A DNA stretch of 64,000 nt, from positions 1 to 64,000 of the forward strand of contig NZ_JACIDU010000004.1 of assembly GCF_014196535.1 (NCBI RefSeq). Reading direction: 5' to 3'. The stretch comes from Allorhizobium borbori (GTDB taxonomy: Bacteria > Pseudomonadota > Alphaproteobacteria > Rhizobiales > Rhizobiaceae). Positions 26,187 through 34,268 of the stretch are shown piece after piece. The notes under the pieces were generated by a model that had not been told where the DNA came from, made no database searches, and was given only the letters and a program-made list of their open reading frames with translations. A program made the translations under genes and the position numbers. How positions within the stretch are numbered: position 1 is the stretch's first letter; each line of letters begins with the position of its first letter.

Positions 26187-27049
26187 CCGTCTTCGTCGAA
26201 CCCGTCGATCCCGAAATCCTCGCCCGTGTCGAGGAAAACGACCGCCGCATTGCCGAGGCACTGGCAGGCAAGCGCCCGCTGCTCGAGCGCATCGACTGGG
26301 TGCGGGCGGCACCCGTGCTGTACACGCTGGCGCTCTTCGCCTTCTGGGAACTGTTCGTTCTGGCGCTCGACATGCCGGAAACCATCCTGCCGTCGCCGAT
26401 GAAGGTGTTTCAGGCAATTGGCGAATACTGGTCACCGATCTGGAAGAACTCGCTCCAGACGCTCTACACCACCACTTTCGGCTTCATCATCGCTGTCATT
26501 GCCGGCCTGCTGCTGGGCCTGTTCATCGGCTGGTCGAAGACGATCTATGCGGGGCTTTATCCGCTGATGATCGGCTTCAACGCCATTCCGAAGGTGGCGC
26601 TGGTTCCGATCCTCGTCATCTGGTTCGGCATCGGCACCATTCCGGCGGTTCTGACGGCCTTCCTCATCTCCTTCTTCCCCATTGTCGTGAACGTCGCGAC
26701 AGGTCTCGCCACCATCGAGCCTGAAACCGAGGACGTGCTGCGGGCGCTGGGTGCGAAGAAGATGGACATCATGCTGAAGGTCGGCATTCCGCGCTCCATG
26801 CCCTATTTCTTCGGCTCGCTGAAGATCGCTATCACGCTCGCCTTCGTCGGCTCCGTGGTGTCGGAAACGGTCGCCTCGAATTATGGTCTCGGCAACATGA
26901 TGAGTTCGGCCCAGAGCCAGTTCAACGTGCCGCTGGTCTTCGCCGGCCTTCTCATGCTCGCCATCGAAGGCATCGCCATGTATGCGCTCATGGCCTGGCT
27001 CGAACGCCGCATGACGGGCTGGGCGCATCGCTCCACCATGGGGCAGTAA
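26183..27049 (+). CDS. ABC importer, permease
   Basis: A 288-residue inner-membrane protein of the BPD_transp_1 (TauC/SsuC-like) type with about six segments. The EAA loop that contacts the ATPase is visible in DVLRALGAKKMDIMLKVGIP. Its ATG overlaps the ATPase stop by 4 bases, so the two are coupled. A terminator follows at 27073. Confidence 0.93.
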   Translation: MTVFVEPVDPEILARVEENDRRIAEALAGKRPLLERIDWVRAAPVLYTLALFAFWELFVLALDMPETILPSPMKVFQAIGEYWSPIWKNSLQTLYTTTFGFIIAVIAGLLLGLFIGWSKTIYAGLYPLMIGFNAIPKVALVPILVIWFGIGTIPAVLTAFLISFFPIVVNVATGLATIEPETEDVLRALGAKKMDIMLKVGIPRSMPYFFGSLKIAITLAFVGSVVSETVASNYGLGNMMSSAQSQFNVPLVFAGLLMLAIEGIAMYALMAWLERRMTGWAHRSTMGQ

Positions 27050-27072
27050 GCTTCCCGCATCGCGATGAAAGC

Positions 27073-27101
27073 AGGGCGGCGTCCTTCGGGACGTCGCCTT
27101 T
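27073..27101 (+). terminator. Terminator of the ABC importer operon
   Basis: GGCGGCGTCC (27073-27082) pairs with GGACGTCGCC (27087-27096), with one G-T pair, around a TTCG tetraloop and followed by TTTTT. A textbook intrinsic terminator. Confidence 0.92.
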
Positions 27102-27369
27102 TTCGTGGGCTGGCTTTCGCGGAAAACGTAAACGAACACTTAAATCTGATTCGTGGGAAAATTTCACACGTAAATATCACCCATGATTCCTGCTCTTTGA
27201 CGGAGGCAGGAAGGTGGCCTAGCGTGTTCCTGCCGCGGTCAGAGCGGCCCGACGTTCGATTGAGCGAGATGTCGGTTCCGGTCCGGGCCGATCTGCTTTC
27301 CGCCCCTCTGGATGTGTTTTCGCCAGCGTACTGCGTTTCCCAAAACACCTTGAAAACAGGGAGCCCTGT
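27102..27369. other. Intergenic region before the EF-hand gene
   Basis: No gene is visible. The first ~80 bases are AT-rich (AAATTTCACACGTAAATATCA type). A weak promoter-like pair is TTGACG (27197-27202) and TAGCGT (27220-27225), 17 bases apart. GGGAG lies before the EF-hand start codon. Confidence 0.4.
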
Positions 27370-27987
27370 ATGACTAGCGTCACATCGCTTTCCGGATACA
27401 GTTACAGCACAAGCTACAAGTCCAGCCTCGACAAGAACGGCGATGGTGTCGTTTCCGCCGATGAACTGGCCTCCGGCCAGACCTCTTCCGGCAGCAGTTC
27501 GGCGTCCACCGCATCGACGTCCTCCAGCTCATCGGTCCTGTCGACCGGCGAGGTTGCCGGCACCTCCGCCCTCGACAAGCTGTCTACGCTCATCAATTCC
27601 ATCCTGATGCAGATGACGAGCGGCGAGAGCCAGCCGCAGCCCGGTGATAAGGGTGACTTCTTCACCAGCCTCGATGCCGATGGCGACGGGATGCTGACGG
27701 AAGCCGAATTCTCTGCCGGCAAACCCGAAGAGGTGAGCGACGACCAATCCGCTTCGCTCTTTACCAAGCTGGATGCCGATGGTGATGGTTCGGTGAGCAC
27801 GCAAGAGCTTGCCGCCATGCGCCCGGAGGGGCCGCCACCCCCGCCACCCGGTCGTGAAACCGCCACCGGCGATGACAGTGAAACGAGCCTGACGGATCTT
27901 CTCGAACAGTTGAAGAGCGTCATCGCCAACTATCTTGAAAACCTCGAAGATACCGGGGAAGAACAGACGGTTCTGCTGACGGCCTGA
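27370..27987 (+). CDS. EF-hand calcium-binding protein
   Basis: A 205-residue acidic protein with three canonical EF-hand loops: D21-E32 (DKNGDGVVSADE), D102-E113 (DADGDGMLTEAE) and D135-E146 (DADGDGSVSTQE). Loops 2 and 3 form a pair; the first stands alone before a serine/threonine-rich linker (about 36-60). A run of six prolines lies near 155-160. There is no signal peptide, so it is cytoplasmic or exported by an unconventional route, as for the rhizobial EF-hand protein calsymin. It is probably calcium-binding; a partner is unknown. Confidence 0.88.
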   Translation: MTSVTSLSGYSYSTSYKSSLDKNGDGVVSADELASGQTSSGSSSASTASTSSSSSVLSTGEVAGTSALDKLSTLINSILMQMTSGESQPQPGDKGDFFTSLDADGDGMLTEAEFSAGKPEEVSDDQSASLFTKLDADGDGSVSTQELAAMRPEGPPPPPPGRETATGDDSETSLTDLLEQLKSVIANYLENLEDTGEEQTVLLTA

Positions 27988-28096
27988 AGCCGATCCATCC
28001 GGTGCTCATCACGCTCCGGCCCGGATGGTGAAGTCCTTGCCGCACAGGCGTCAGCCCGCGCCGCTCCCTCCGGGGGCGGCGCTTTCCGTTCGGGAT

Positions 28097-29059
28097 TTAG
28101 CGCGCGCCGAACTTCAGGCCCGGGGCGGAGCGCTCCTCCAAAATCTGGCGGCGGAAACGGAAGAGGGCAGCGGGCCGCCCGCCGGTTGCCGCTGTCGCTT
28201 CGCCGGTCGGCTCCACCAGCTCGGCGCCTTCCACCAGTCGGCGGAAATTCTGCTTGTGCAGGTGACGGCCGGAAATGGCTTCCACGGTTGCCTGCAACTC
28301 GGTGAGGGTGAAATCCGGCGGCATCAACTCGAAGATCACCGGACGATATTTGATCTTGGCGCGCAGCCTCGCCAGCGCGGTGGCGGCGATCCGGCGGTGA
28401 TCGAAGCGCATGGCGACGCCGAGCGGAGCCGCAAGGCCGGTTGTCTCGACACGCCCGTCCGCCACCGCTTCCTCGACCAGCCCGGCCTCGTAGAGCAGCT
28501 CGTAGCGCTCCAGCGCCCGCTCCTCGTCAAAGGGCAGGTCCGCTTCGCCAAAGGCGAGCTTGAGCCGCAGGCGCCGCGCGGAAACCTCACCGGCAGGAGC
28601 ATGTGCCACCCAGTGCTGAAGCGCAGGCAGCAACACGCGGTCGATCAGCACCGGCCGCCCGCCGCGCCAGTCTTCCCAAGGCAGAAATCCATACCAGTCG
28701 CGCCAGTGCGCGCCGCTCGCTTCCAGCCGGGCCGCGCCATCGCGGTCGGTGCGGGTCAGCGCCAGATAGCCGACGGAAACGAGATGCGGCCCCTTTTCAC
28801 CGGGAACGCGCTGCCGTCCCCGGTCGCCGAAGGTGTAGAGTTGCTCGATATAGCCGAGGCCGAGCGCCGCCTGTCGCTCGACGGTGTCACGTAGCGACAT
28901 CTCCATGGTGCGATGAACCGTGGGGTCGAAGGGGCCGTAGGGCAGGCCCTCCGGCTCGTCCGGCGTTTCGCGCACGACGAGAATGCGCGGTGTGTGATCC
29001 GACACGGCGACAATCGCCGCATTGAGGCCGATCTCGACGGAGGTCGGGCGATCACCCAT
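28097..29059 (-). CDS. nadQ: NadQ-type transcriptional regulator (Nudix-like plus winged helix, COG4111)
   Basis: A 320-residue protein that I match to COG4111, the family named NadQ from regulon comparison in Rhizobiales, proposed to control NAD synthesis genes. Residues about 10-165 follow the Nudix fold, but the Nudix box is degenerate (LRDTVERQAALGLGYIEQL in place of the GX5EX7REUXEEXGU consensus), as expected of a ligand sensor. The C-terminal part (about 215-300, MPPDFTLTELQATVEAISG) looks like a winged helix. It is the last gene of an overlapping run, 8 bases into the phosphatase gene. Its likely target is the palindrome before nadA; the ligand is unknown. Confidence 0.72.
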   Translation of the reverse strand: MGDRPTSVEIGLNAAIVAVSDHTPRILVVRETPDEPEGLPYGPFDPTVHRTMEMSLRDTVERQAALGLGYIEQLYTFGDRGRQRVPGEKGPHLVSVGYLALTRTDRDGAARLEASGAHWRDWYGFLPWEDWRGGRPVLIDRVLLPALQHWVAHAPAGEVSARRLRLKLAFGEADLPFDEERALERYELLYEAGLVEEAVADGRVETTGLAAPLGVAMRFDHRRIAATALARLRAKIKYRPVIFELMPPDFTLTELQATVEAISGRHLHKQNFRRLVEGAELVEPTGEATAATGGRPAALFRFRRQILEERSAPGLKFGAR

Positions 29060-29588
29060 GCGCGTCTCCGCTCGCGGTCAGCGGCAGCACGAAAGGCGCA
29101 TCGCCATCGGCATCCACGCCACGGCCGATCAGCTTGACGGCGGCGGTCAGCCGCCCGCCGCGCTGAAGCAGGGCATCACCCAGGGCAACGATCCGCTGGT
29201 TGGGCGAAGCGTGCGGCGAGGCCTTGCGCAGCCTGAGTGCCAGTTCCTTCTCGTCGGTTTCGGGCGCAATGGCGAGTGCGGCAATCAGCGCTGCCGCCGG
29301 CGACCGCGACACTCCCATCCAGCAATGGATGAGCAGCGGTGTCTCCCCGTTCCACGCGCGGGCAAATCCGATCAGCTTTTCCACCTGCGCCTCCTGGGGG
29401 CCAATCATGTTGCCGGCCGTGGAGCAGCCGATATCGTGCATGCGCAGAACGAGGTGGCGCTCGGGCGTGATCACGCCTGGCCGATGAAAGTCATGGCCTT
29501 CGGAAAGCAACGTCACCATGTCCCGTGCACGGTGGCGGACGGCCATTTCCGCAATGCGCGTCAGTGGCGAAACGACGATGAAGCTCAT
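29052..29588 (-). CDS. Tyrosine-phosphatase-like protein
   Basis: A 178-residue protein with the cysteine phosphatase loop HCWMGVSRS, in which C89 is the nucleophile and R95 binds phosphate (C-x5-R). An aspartate/histidine in RMHDIG could serve as the general acid. It resembles the compact bacterial dual-specificity phosphatases found across Rhizobiales. The substrate is unknown. Its start overlaps the end of the HD gene by 4 bases, and its end overlaps the NadQ-type gene by 8. Confidence 0.85.
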   Translation of the reverse strand: MSFIVVSPLTRIAEMAVRHRARDMVTLLSEGHDFHRPGVITPERHLVLRMHDIGCSTAGNMIGPQEAQVEKLIGFARAWNGETPLLIHCWMGVSRSPAAALIAALAIAPETDEKELALRLRKASPHASPNQRIVALGDALLQRGGRLTAAVKLIGRGVDADGDAPFVLPLTASGDAHG

Positions 29589-30193
29589 GAATCAACTCCT
29601 GCACGTTCCGCTTCAAGCGCATGGAAACGTTCCAGAAAAAGTCGCTGCGCCTCCTTCGGCGGCAGGGGCGCCATCGGCAATGTCTCGCGGGTAAAGCCGC
29701 GCGGCACGCCGAAAAGCCGGCGTGCTTCCTCCACCGTGAAGCCGGCGAGTTCCGTCGCCTCGAAGAAGGCGGAGACGGTATCGGCTTTCTTGATTCGGTC
29801 CTTCAACGCCCGGTCGGGATGGGCCGGTAGGCCGAAACGCAGATGGATCGCTGCCTCCAGCCGCTTTTCCACGACCTTGTAGCCGCCGCCGACCACGGCC
29901 TTGAAGGGGGAGATCATGTCGCCGATCACGTATTCCGGCGCATCGTGCAGCAGCGCCATCTGGCATTCCAGCGGTGTGGCCTTGCCCAGCCGGCGGAAAA
30001 TGTCCTCGACGATCAGACTGTGCTGCGCCACGGAAAAGGGATGATCGCCGAAGGTCTGGCCATTCCAGCGGGATACGCGGGCAAGGCCATGGGCAATATC
30101 GGAGATTTCTACATCGAGCGGCGAGGGGTCGAGCAGGTCAAGCCGCCTGCCGGAAATCATCCGTTGCCACGCACGCACCACCTTATCGGCCAT
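29585..30193 (-). CDS. YfbR-like HD-domain nucleotidase
   Basis: A 202-residue HD hydrolase resembling YfbR, a 5'-deoxynucleotidase acting on dNMPs. Metal ligands: H58 in SVAQHSL and H83-D84 in LLHDAPEYVIGD; EYVIGDM is a typical YfbR-like pattern. I start at the ATG at 30193; a TTG six bases upstream is also in frame. It starts 2 bases after the ygfZ stop and overlaps the phosphatase start, so all four genes are likely one transcript. Confidence 0.87.
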   Translation of the reverse strand: MADKVVRAWQRMISGRRLDLLDPSPLDVEISDIAHGLARVSRWNGQTFGDHPFSVAQHSLIVEDIFRRLGKATPLECQMALLHDAPEYVIGDMISPFKAVVGGGYKVVEKRLEAAIHLRFGLPAHPDRALKDRIKKADTVSAFFEATELAGFTVEEARRLFGVPRGFTRETLPMAPLPPKEAQRLFLERFHALEAERAGVDS

Positions 30194-30195
30194 CG

Positions 30196-31032
30196 TCAAC
30201 TCTCGGCGTTGGCGCTGTCGGGAAAGGTCAGGCCGCTCCAGGCGGGGAGTGAAAGCGTCACGGGCACATCACCGGCCAGAATGAGCGCGCCGGAGGCCAT
30301 GGCTTCGCCGACCCGGTCGATGCGTACGATGGCAAGCGCCTGTGGGCCGATAACGGTGCCGAGCGTGCCGATGGGCTTGCCGCCGGCGGTCAGTTCCGTC
30401 CCCGTGGGGGGCAGGGGCGCCGCGGCGGAAACGATAACGGGCCGCTTGCGCGCCGTGCCGCGATGCTTCATGCGCGACACCACTTCCTGTCCGATGAAGC
30501 AGCCCTTGCGGAAGCCGACACCCTCGTTCACGTCCATCAACACGTCATGCGGGAAGGCGTCCTGCAGGGCGTAATCGAAACCGGACATGACGATGCCGTG
30601 GGCAATGCGCTGGGCGCGATAGGCGCTTTCGGGTCCGTCGCCATGGTGGCCGGGCTTGCGCAGCACGCGCACGCCGGCGGTCAGGAACCGTCCGTCAACG
30701 ACTGCGCCGTCAACGTCGCCTTCATCCCAGAACACGGTGACGCCTTCTGTGGGCAGGGCTTCGATCGTCACGGCGGCGCGCAGCTTGTAGAGGCTGAGCC
30801 GTTTGACGAAGGCTTCGACGTTGGCGTCGTCGATATCGATGAGGAAACTGTCGCCATCCCGCCAGATCAGGAAATCGAAAAGAATCTTGCCCTGTGGCGT
30901 GAGCAGTGCGGCGGGGCGCGCCGTGTCGGTTAGCGTGGCGACATCGGTGGTAATCAGGCCCTGCAGAAAATCGGCGCTGTCCTTGCCGGAAACGCGAATC
31001 AGTCGGCGGTTGCCGAGAAAGGCTGCGGGCAT
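30196..31032 (-). CDS. ygfZ: YgfZ/GcvT-family folate-binding protein
   Basis: A 278-residue GcvT-like protein of the YgfZ (IBA57) type, which uses tetrahydrofolate to help build or repair certain Fe-S clusters. The diagnostic signature KGCFIGQE is at 176-183 with the conserved cysteine C178. The start at 31032 has GAGGA 8 bases upstream; in-frame ATG 31041 and TTG 31047 would add a few residues. It leads the run with the HD, phosphatase and NadQ-type genes. Confidence 0.9.
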   Translation of the reverse strand: MPAAFLGNRRLIRVSGKDSADFLQGLITTDVATLTDTARPAALLTPQGKILFDFLIWRDGDSFLIDIDDANVEAFVKRLSLYKLRAAVTIEALPTEGVTVFWDEGDVDGAVVDGRFLTAGVRVLRKPGHHGDGPESAYRAQRIAHGIVMSGFDYALQDAFPHDVLMDVNEGVGFRKGCFIGQEVVSRMKHRGTARKRPVIVSAAAPLPPTGTELTAGGKPIGTLGTVIGPQALAIVRIDRVGEAMASGALILAGDVPVTLSLPAWSGLTFPDSANAES

Positions 31033-31068
31033 GTCGGTCATCCTCAATGCTTCGGCTGAGACCGGCGG

Positions 31069-31782
31069 TCAGTCGCCTGCGGTCAGGAATTTCCAGCGTC
31101 CATCGGGCGTCAGGCCGATCTGGAAGAAATTATAGCTTCCATAATCCTGCATGCCCATCAGGTCGCCCGCCGTAACGATACGCAGCAGCTCCACCTTTTC
31201 AGGCGCGCTCAGGGACTGGATGTTTTTCTCCGCGAAATACGGCCAGACAAAGACCTCGTCGGGTTCGCCCGGATTGACGTGGGCATAGCCTGCCGTAATC
31301 AGGTCGAGGAGGATGGCAAGGATTTCAAGTCCATCGGCGTCGCCGGAAATTGATTTCAGCGCCTCGATCGGATCATCACCGGCTTCCGCCGCAGGGATCT
31401 GGGTGCGCTTCTCACCCGTGCCGATCAGGGCGCGCAGTCGCTCGGGATCGCCCGAAACGGCAGCCTCGATGATCTGCTCGCGCATTTTGCGAACCGGCTC
31501 GGGAAGCTTGGAAACGTCGTGGGAATATTCGATGGTGGCCGGCGGCTCGTCCTTCTTGGCGTCGCCGCTGGTGGTATTGCCCTTGCCGGGCAATGTGGTC
31601 GAGCCGTTCAGGTCAAGACCTGGCGGGTTGCCGGCAGCCTGACCCGGCGTCACCGGATCACCGCCTATCGTCTTCAACTCGGAAAGCGCCAGCGCCGGGC
31701 TGGTGGCCAGAACAAGAGCGCCGGTGGCAAAAAGCGCGGCCCTCAGACGGCCCCGCAGGGCAGATGCAGGCACATTCGGCAT
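31069..31782 (-). CDS. Conserved exported protein of unknown function
   Basis: A 237-residue protein with a clear signal peptide (LRAALFATGALVLATSPALA, cleavage near residue 30). A short, ankyrin-like piece follows (IIEAAVSGDPERLRALIG), and the C-terminus is rich in aromatic residues (VFVWPYFAEKNIQSL and SYNFFQIGLTPDGRWKFL). I recognise no enzyme family. Likely periplasmic. It lies between ygfZ and a small acidic protein, all on the minus strand and close together. I recall similar proteins in Rhizobiales but no function. Confidence 0.7.
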   Translation of the reverse strand: MPNVPASALRGRLRAALFATGALVLATSPALALSELKTIGGDPVTPGQAAGNPPGLDLNGSTTLPGKGNTTSGDAKKDEPPATIEYSHDVSKLPEPVRKMREQIIEAAVSGDPERLRALIGTGEKRTQIPAAEAGDDPIEALKSISGDADGLEILAILLDLITAGYAHVNPGEPDEVFVWPYFAEKNIQSLSAPEKVELLRIVTAGDLMGMQDYGSYNFFQIGLTPDGRWKFLTAGD

Positions 31783-31798
31783 AAGGATATTCCGGACT

Positions 31799-32056
31799 TT
31801 ACTGGATGATGCGTTGTGGCGAGAATTCTCCCGCCAGCATGCGTTCGCGCAGGCTTTCAAGGATGGCTTCCACGCCTTCCTCGCCATGAATGCGGATGCT
31901 TTCGCGCATCGCGAGCGCAAAGGCTGCGTCGGCAATGATTTCCGGTTCGATTCCATCTGCCATGCCATCAGCCCAAGCCTCGTTCTGGTACTCCAGCGCA
32001 GCCTGCATCTTCTCATGAACAATCATGTCGTCAATGTCGTTGCGGCGTGCTTCCAT
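31799..32056 (-). CDS. Small acidic conserved protein
   Basis: An 85-residue cytoplasmic protein, mostly predicted helix, with acidic segments (NDIDDMIVHEKM, GIEPEIIADAAFALAM). No known domain is recognised. The ATG at 32056 is preferred because GAGG lies 8 bases upstream; an ATG at 32083 would add nine residues with a poorer site. The exported protein gene follows after 16 bases, suggesting cotranscription. Confidence 0.6.
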   Translation of the reverse strand: MEARRNDIDDMIVHEKMQAALEYQNEAWADGMADGIEPEIIADAAFALAMRESIRIHGEEGVEAILESLRERMLAGEFSPQRIIQ

Positions 32057-32162
32057 TACTCGGCCCTCAGGTAATCCACTCATCTCTTACCCATCCGTTA
32101 ACAAGATTACCAGCCTTTTCCGGAAACGACACGCGCCCCTCGCAAAAGAGGTTAACAAAGCC

Positions 32163-32576
32163 TTAATTTCCGAAGCGGCTTGTTATTTCTGCAACAAGTG
32201 TTGCCGCTTCGGCACGGTAGCGGACCTCCATGGCAAGGGCCGCGGGGGTGCAGGCGGTGTGCACGGCGGCAAAGGCCCGGTAACCGCGGTTGAAGGCGGC
32301 GGTCATACGGGCCCGACGTGCCGGCTCTCGCGCGGTATCGGCGTCCAGAATCGATTGCATGTCCGTTCGCCAGGATTCGTCCCTGGCGCCACATAGCGGC
32401 CGCAAGTAGGAAAGCGCGCCGATGATCTCCGCAAACCGGGCCAGCGGCCCGTCATAGGGGGCCTCGATATCCTCCACCGCGGGTGGCGCGGTCACAGCCG
32501 TAGTGGACCGGCCCTGCGAGTGGGCGGGTGCGCTGACGAGAACGGCCGTGAGGAGAAGGGGCAAGGGGCGCATCAT
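32163..32576 (-). CDS. TIGR02301-type exported protein
   Basis: A 137-residue protein with a short signal peptide (MRPLPLLLTAVLVSAPAHSQ) and the pattern IGALSYLRPLCGA with a second cysteine near HTACTP. It matches what I remember of TIGR02301, a family of small exported proteins restricted to Alphaproteobacteria with no assigned function. Start: one of two adjacent ATGs at 32576 and 32573. The upstream Nudix gene ends in TGATG overlap with this start. Confidence 0.72.
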   Translation of the reverse strand: MMRPLPLLLTAVLVSAPAHSQGRSTTAVTAPPAVEDIEAPYDGPLARFAEIIGALSYLRPLCGARDESWRTDMQSILDADTAREPARRARMTAAFNRGYRAFAAVHTACTPAALAMEVRYRAEAATLVAEITSRFGN

Positions 32577-33004
32577 CACCCTTGCCCGTTCAGAAAGGCA
32601 TCCAGCCGTTCGGCGCATTCCAGCACGCTTGCCGGCACGGGCAGGTCGCGGATTTCCGCCGGCGTGAACCATCCGGCCTCGCCGGCGTCATCCGCCGCCA
32701 CCGCTTCCTGGTCGGGTGCGGCATCGATCAGGAACACGGACAGGAAGAAATGCGTGCGTCGCGCGGGGGCATCGTTTTCGCCCTTCAGGTCATAGGTGGC
32801 GAAGAGGCGGGGATTTCCCGCCCGAATACCGGTTTCCTCGTGAAATTCACGCAGGGCCGTCTGTTCCGGCGTCTCGCCCGGCTCGGCGCGACCGCCCGGA
32901 AAGGCGTATAGATCGGCGGCGGGCGGGTTGAGGCGACGGATGAGCAGCAGCTTGCCGTCGCGGATCAGAATGGCGGATGAGGCAGGTTGCGGCTGTAACG
33001 ACAT
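32576..33004 (-). CDS. Nudix hydrolase
   Basis: A 142-residue pyrophosphohydrolase with a full Nudix box, [24 protein letters not shown] in outline (G-x5-E, REFHEE, G all present), so catalytically competent. Substrates could be nucleoside diphosphate derivatives such as ADP-ribose or oxidised nucleotides; the sequence does not decide. I start it at 33004 (GGA 6 bases upstream). An ATG at 33046, after AGGGGG, would add 14 residues. Divergent from ynfA. Confidence 0.88.
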   Translation of the reverse strand: MSLQPQPASSAILIRDGKLLLIRRLNPPAADLYAFPGGRAEPGETPEQTALREFHEETGIRAGNPRLFATYDLKGENDAPARRTHFFLSVFLIDAAPDQEAVAADDAGEAGWFTPAEIRDLPVPASVLECAERLDAFLNGQG

Positions 33005-33094
33005 CGGATTCCACAATTGGTTTGCAGGTGCAAAATGCCCTTGCATTGGTCCCCCTGTCCAGTAACAACAAAAGAGGAACAAGGGAAATCCATC

Positions 33095-33421
33095 ATGCTG
33101 AAAACCTACGCCGTGTATGCCGTGGCGGCATTGGGCGAAATTGGCGGTTGCTTCGCCTTCTGGGCCGTGTGGCGCCTCGGCAAGCCGGTCTGGTGGGTAG
33201 CGCCTGGCATGGTGGCGCTGGCGATCTTTGCCTATGCGCTGACGCTTGTCGAAAGCGATGCGGCGGGCCGCGCCTATGCAGCCTATGGCGGCATCTATAT
33301 CGTCGCCTCCCTGCTTTGGCTGCAGTTCGTGGAAGGTCAAACGCCCGACCGGTTCGACGTGATGGGTGGACTCGTCTGTCTCGCGGGCACGGCCATCATC
33401 CTGTTTTCGCCGCGCGGTTAG
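33095..33421 (+). CDS. ynfA: YnfA/UPF0060 membrane protein
   Basis: A 108-residue inner-membrane protein with four predicted membrane segments, of the UPF0060 (YnfA) family, which is related to small multidrug-resistance-type transporters. Typical family patterns are [35 protein letters not shown] and [20 protein letters not shown] precedes the start. It lies 6 bases before the SRAP gene, so they are probably cotranscribed. Confidence 0.92.
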   Translation: MLKTYAVYAVAALGEIGGCFAFWAVWRLGKPVWWVAPGMVALAIFAYALTLVESDAAGRAYAAYGGIYIVASLLWLQFVEGQTPDRFDVMGGLVCLAGTAIILFSPRG

Positions 33422-33427
33422 CCTGCC

Positions 33428-34189
33428 ATGTGTGGACGTTTCGCACTCACCGAAAAGCCGGAAGCCGTGGCCGAAACCTTCGGCCTGGCAGAGCTTGAGG
33501 GTTTTCCGCCGCGCTACAACATCGCGCCCTCCCAGCCCATCCTGGTCGTCGCCGATGGCGAAGCGCCGGTGCGCGGATCGAACGAAACGGGCCGCAAGGC
33601 GCTGCTGGTGCGCTGGGGCTTCGTGCCCGGCTGGGTCAAGGACCCGCGCGAATTCCCGATGCTCATCAATGCCCGTGCCGAAACGGCGGCGGAAAAGCCG
33701 TCCTTTCGCGCAGCGATGCGTCATCGCCGCATCCTTGTGCCGGCCAGCGGCTTTTATGAATGGTACAGGAGCGGCGGCAAGGGTGAAAAGAGTGAGCCCT
33801 TCTGGCTGCGCCCGCGCTCAGGCGGCCCCGTTGCCTTCGCCGGCCTGATGGAAACCTGGGCTGCGCCGGACGGATCGGAATTCGATTCGGCGGTCATCGT
33901 CACCACATCGGCCAACGCCGATCTCAAGCCCATTCACGACCGTATGCCGGTCGTCATCCAGCCGGAAGATTTCTCCCGCTGGCTGGATTGCCGCACGCAG
34001 GAACCGCGCGATGTGGCCGATCTGATGCGACCCGCGCCGGAAGGGTTCTTCGAGGCCATTCCCGTGTCCGACAAGGTGAACCGCGTGGCCAATACCGGGC
34101 CGGACCTTCTCGAGCGGGTCGAGCGTGAACCGCCGAAGAAGCCGGAAAAGCCCAGGTCCGATGGCGGTGGCCAGCTTTCCTTTTTCTGA
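33428..34189 (+). CDS. SOS-response-associated peptidase family protein (YedK/HMCES)
   Basis: A 253-residue SRAP protein. HMCES/YedK family members form a covalent link to abasic sites in single-stranded DNA through Cys2, shielding them during replication. Key residues are present: C2 (MCGRF), N81 in INARAET, E111 in SGFYEW, and H170 in HDRMP. The C-terminus has a lysine/proline-rich tail ending QLSFF, which resembles a sliding-clamp binding peptide; that reading is speculative. A terminator follows. Confidence 0.94.
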   Translation: MCGRFALTEKPEAVAETFGLAELEGFPPRYNIAPSQPILVVADGEAPVRGSNETGRKALLVRWGFVPGWVKDPREFPMLINARAETAAEKPSFRAAMRHRRILVPASGFYEWYRSGGKGEKSEPFWLRPRSGGPVAFAGLMETWAAPDGSEFDSAVIVTTSANADLKPIHDRMPVVIQPEDFSRWLDCRTQEPRDVADLMRPAPEGFFEAIPVSDKVNRVANTGPDLLERVEREPPKKPEKPRSDGGGQLSFF

Positions 34190-34210
34190 AGCGATACCGG
34201 CAAAAGAAAA

Positions 34211-34235
34211 CCCCGCGCGGAACACCGGCGCGGGG
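34211..34235. terminator. Bidirectional terminator
   Basis: CCCCGCGC (34211-34218) pairs with GCGCGGGG (34228-34235). On the minus strand it is followed by TTTTCTTTT, and on the plus strand by CTTTG. It separates the SRAP gene from the convergent 49-residue gene and works best for the latter. Confidence 0.8.
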
Positions 34236-34268
34236 CTTTGAAACGGGGCGCGCTGAAAGCGGAGAGCC

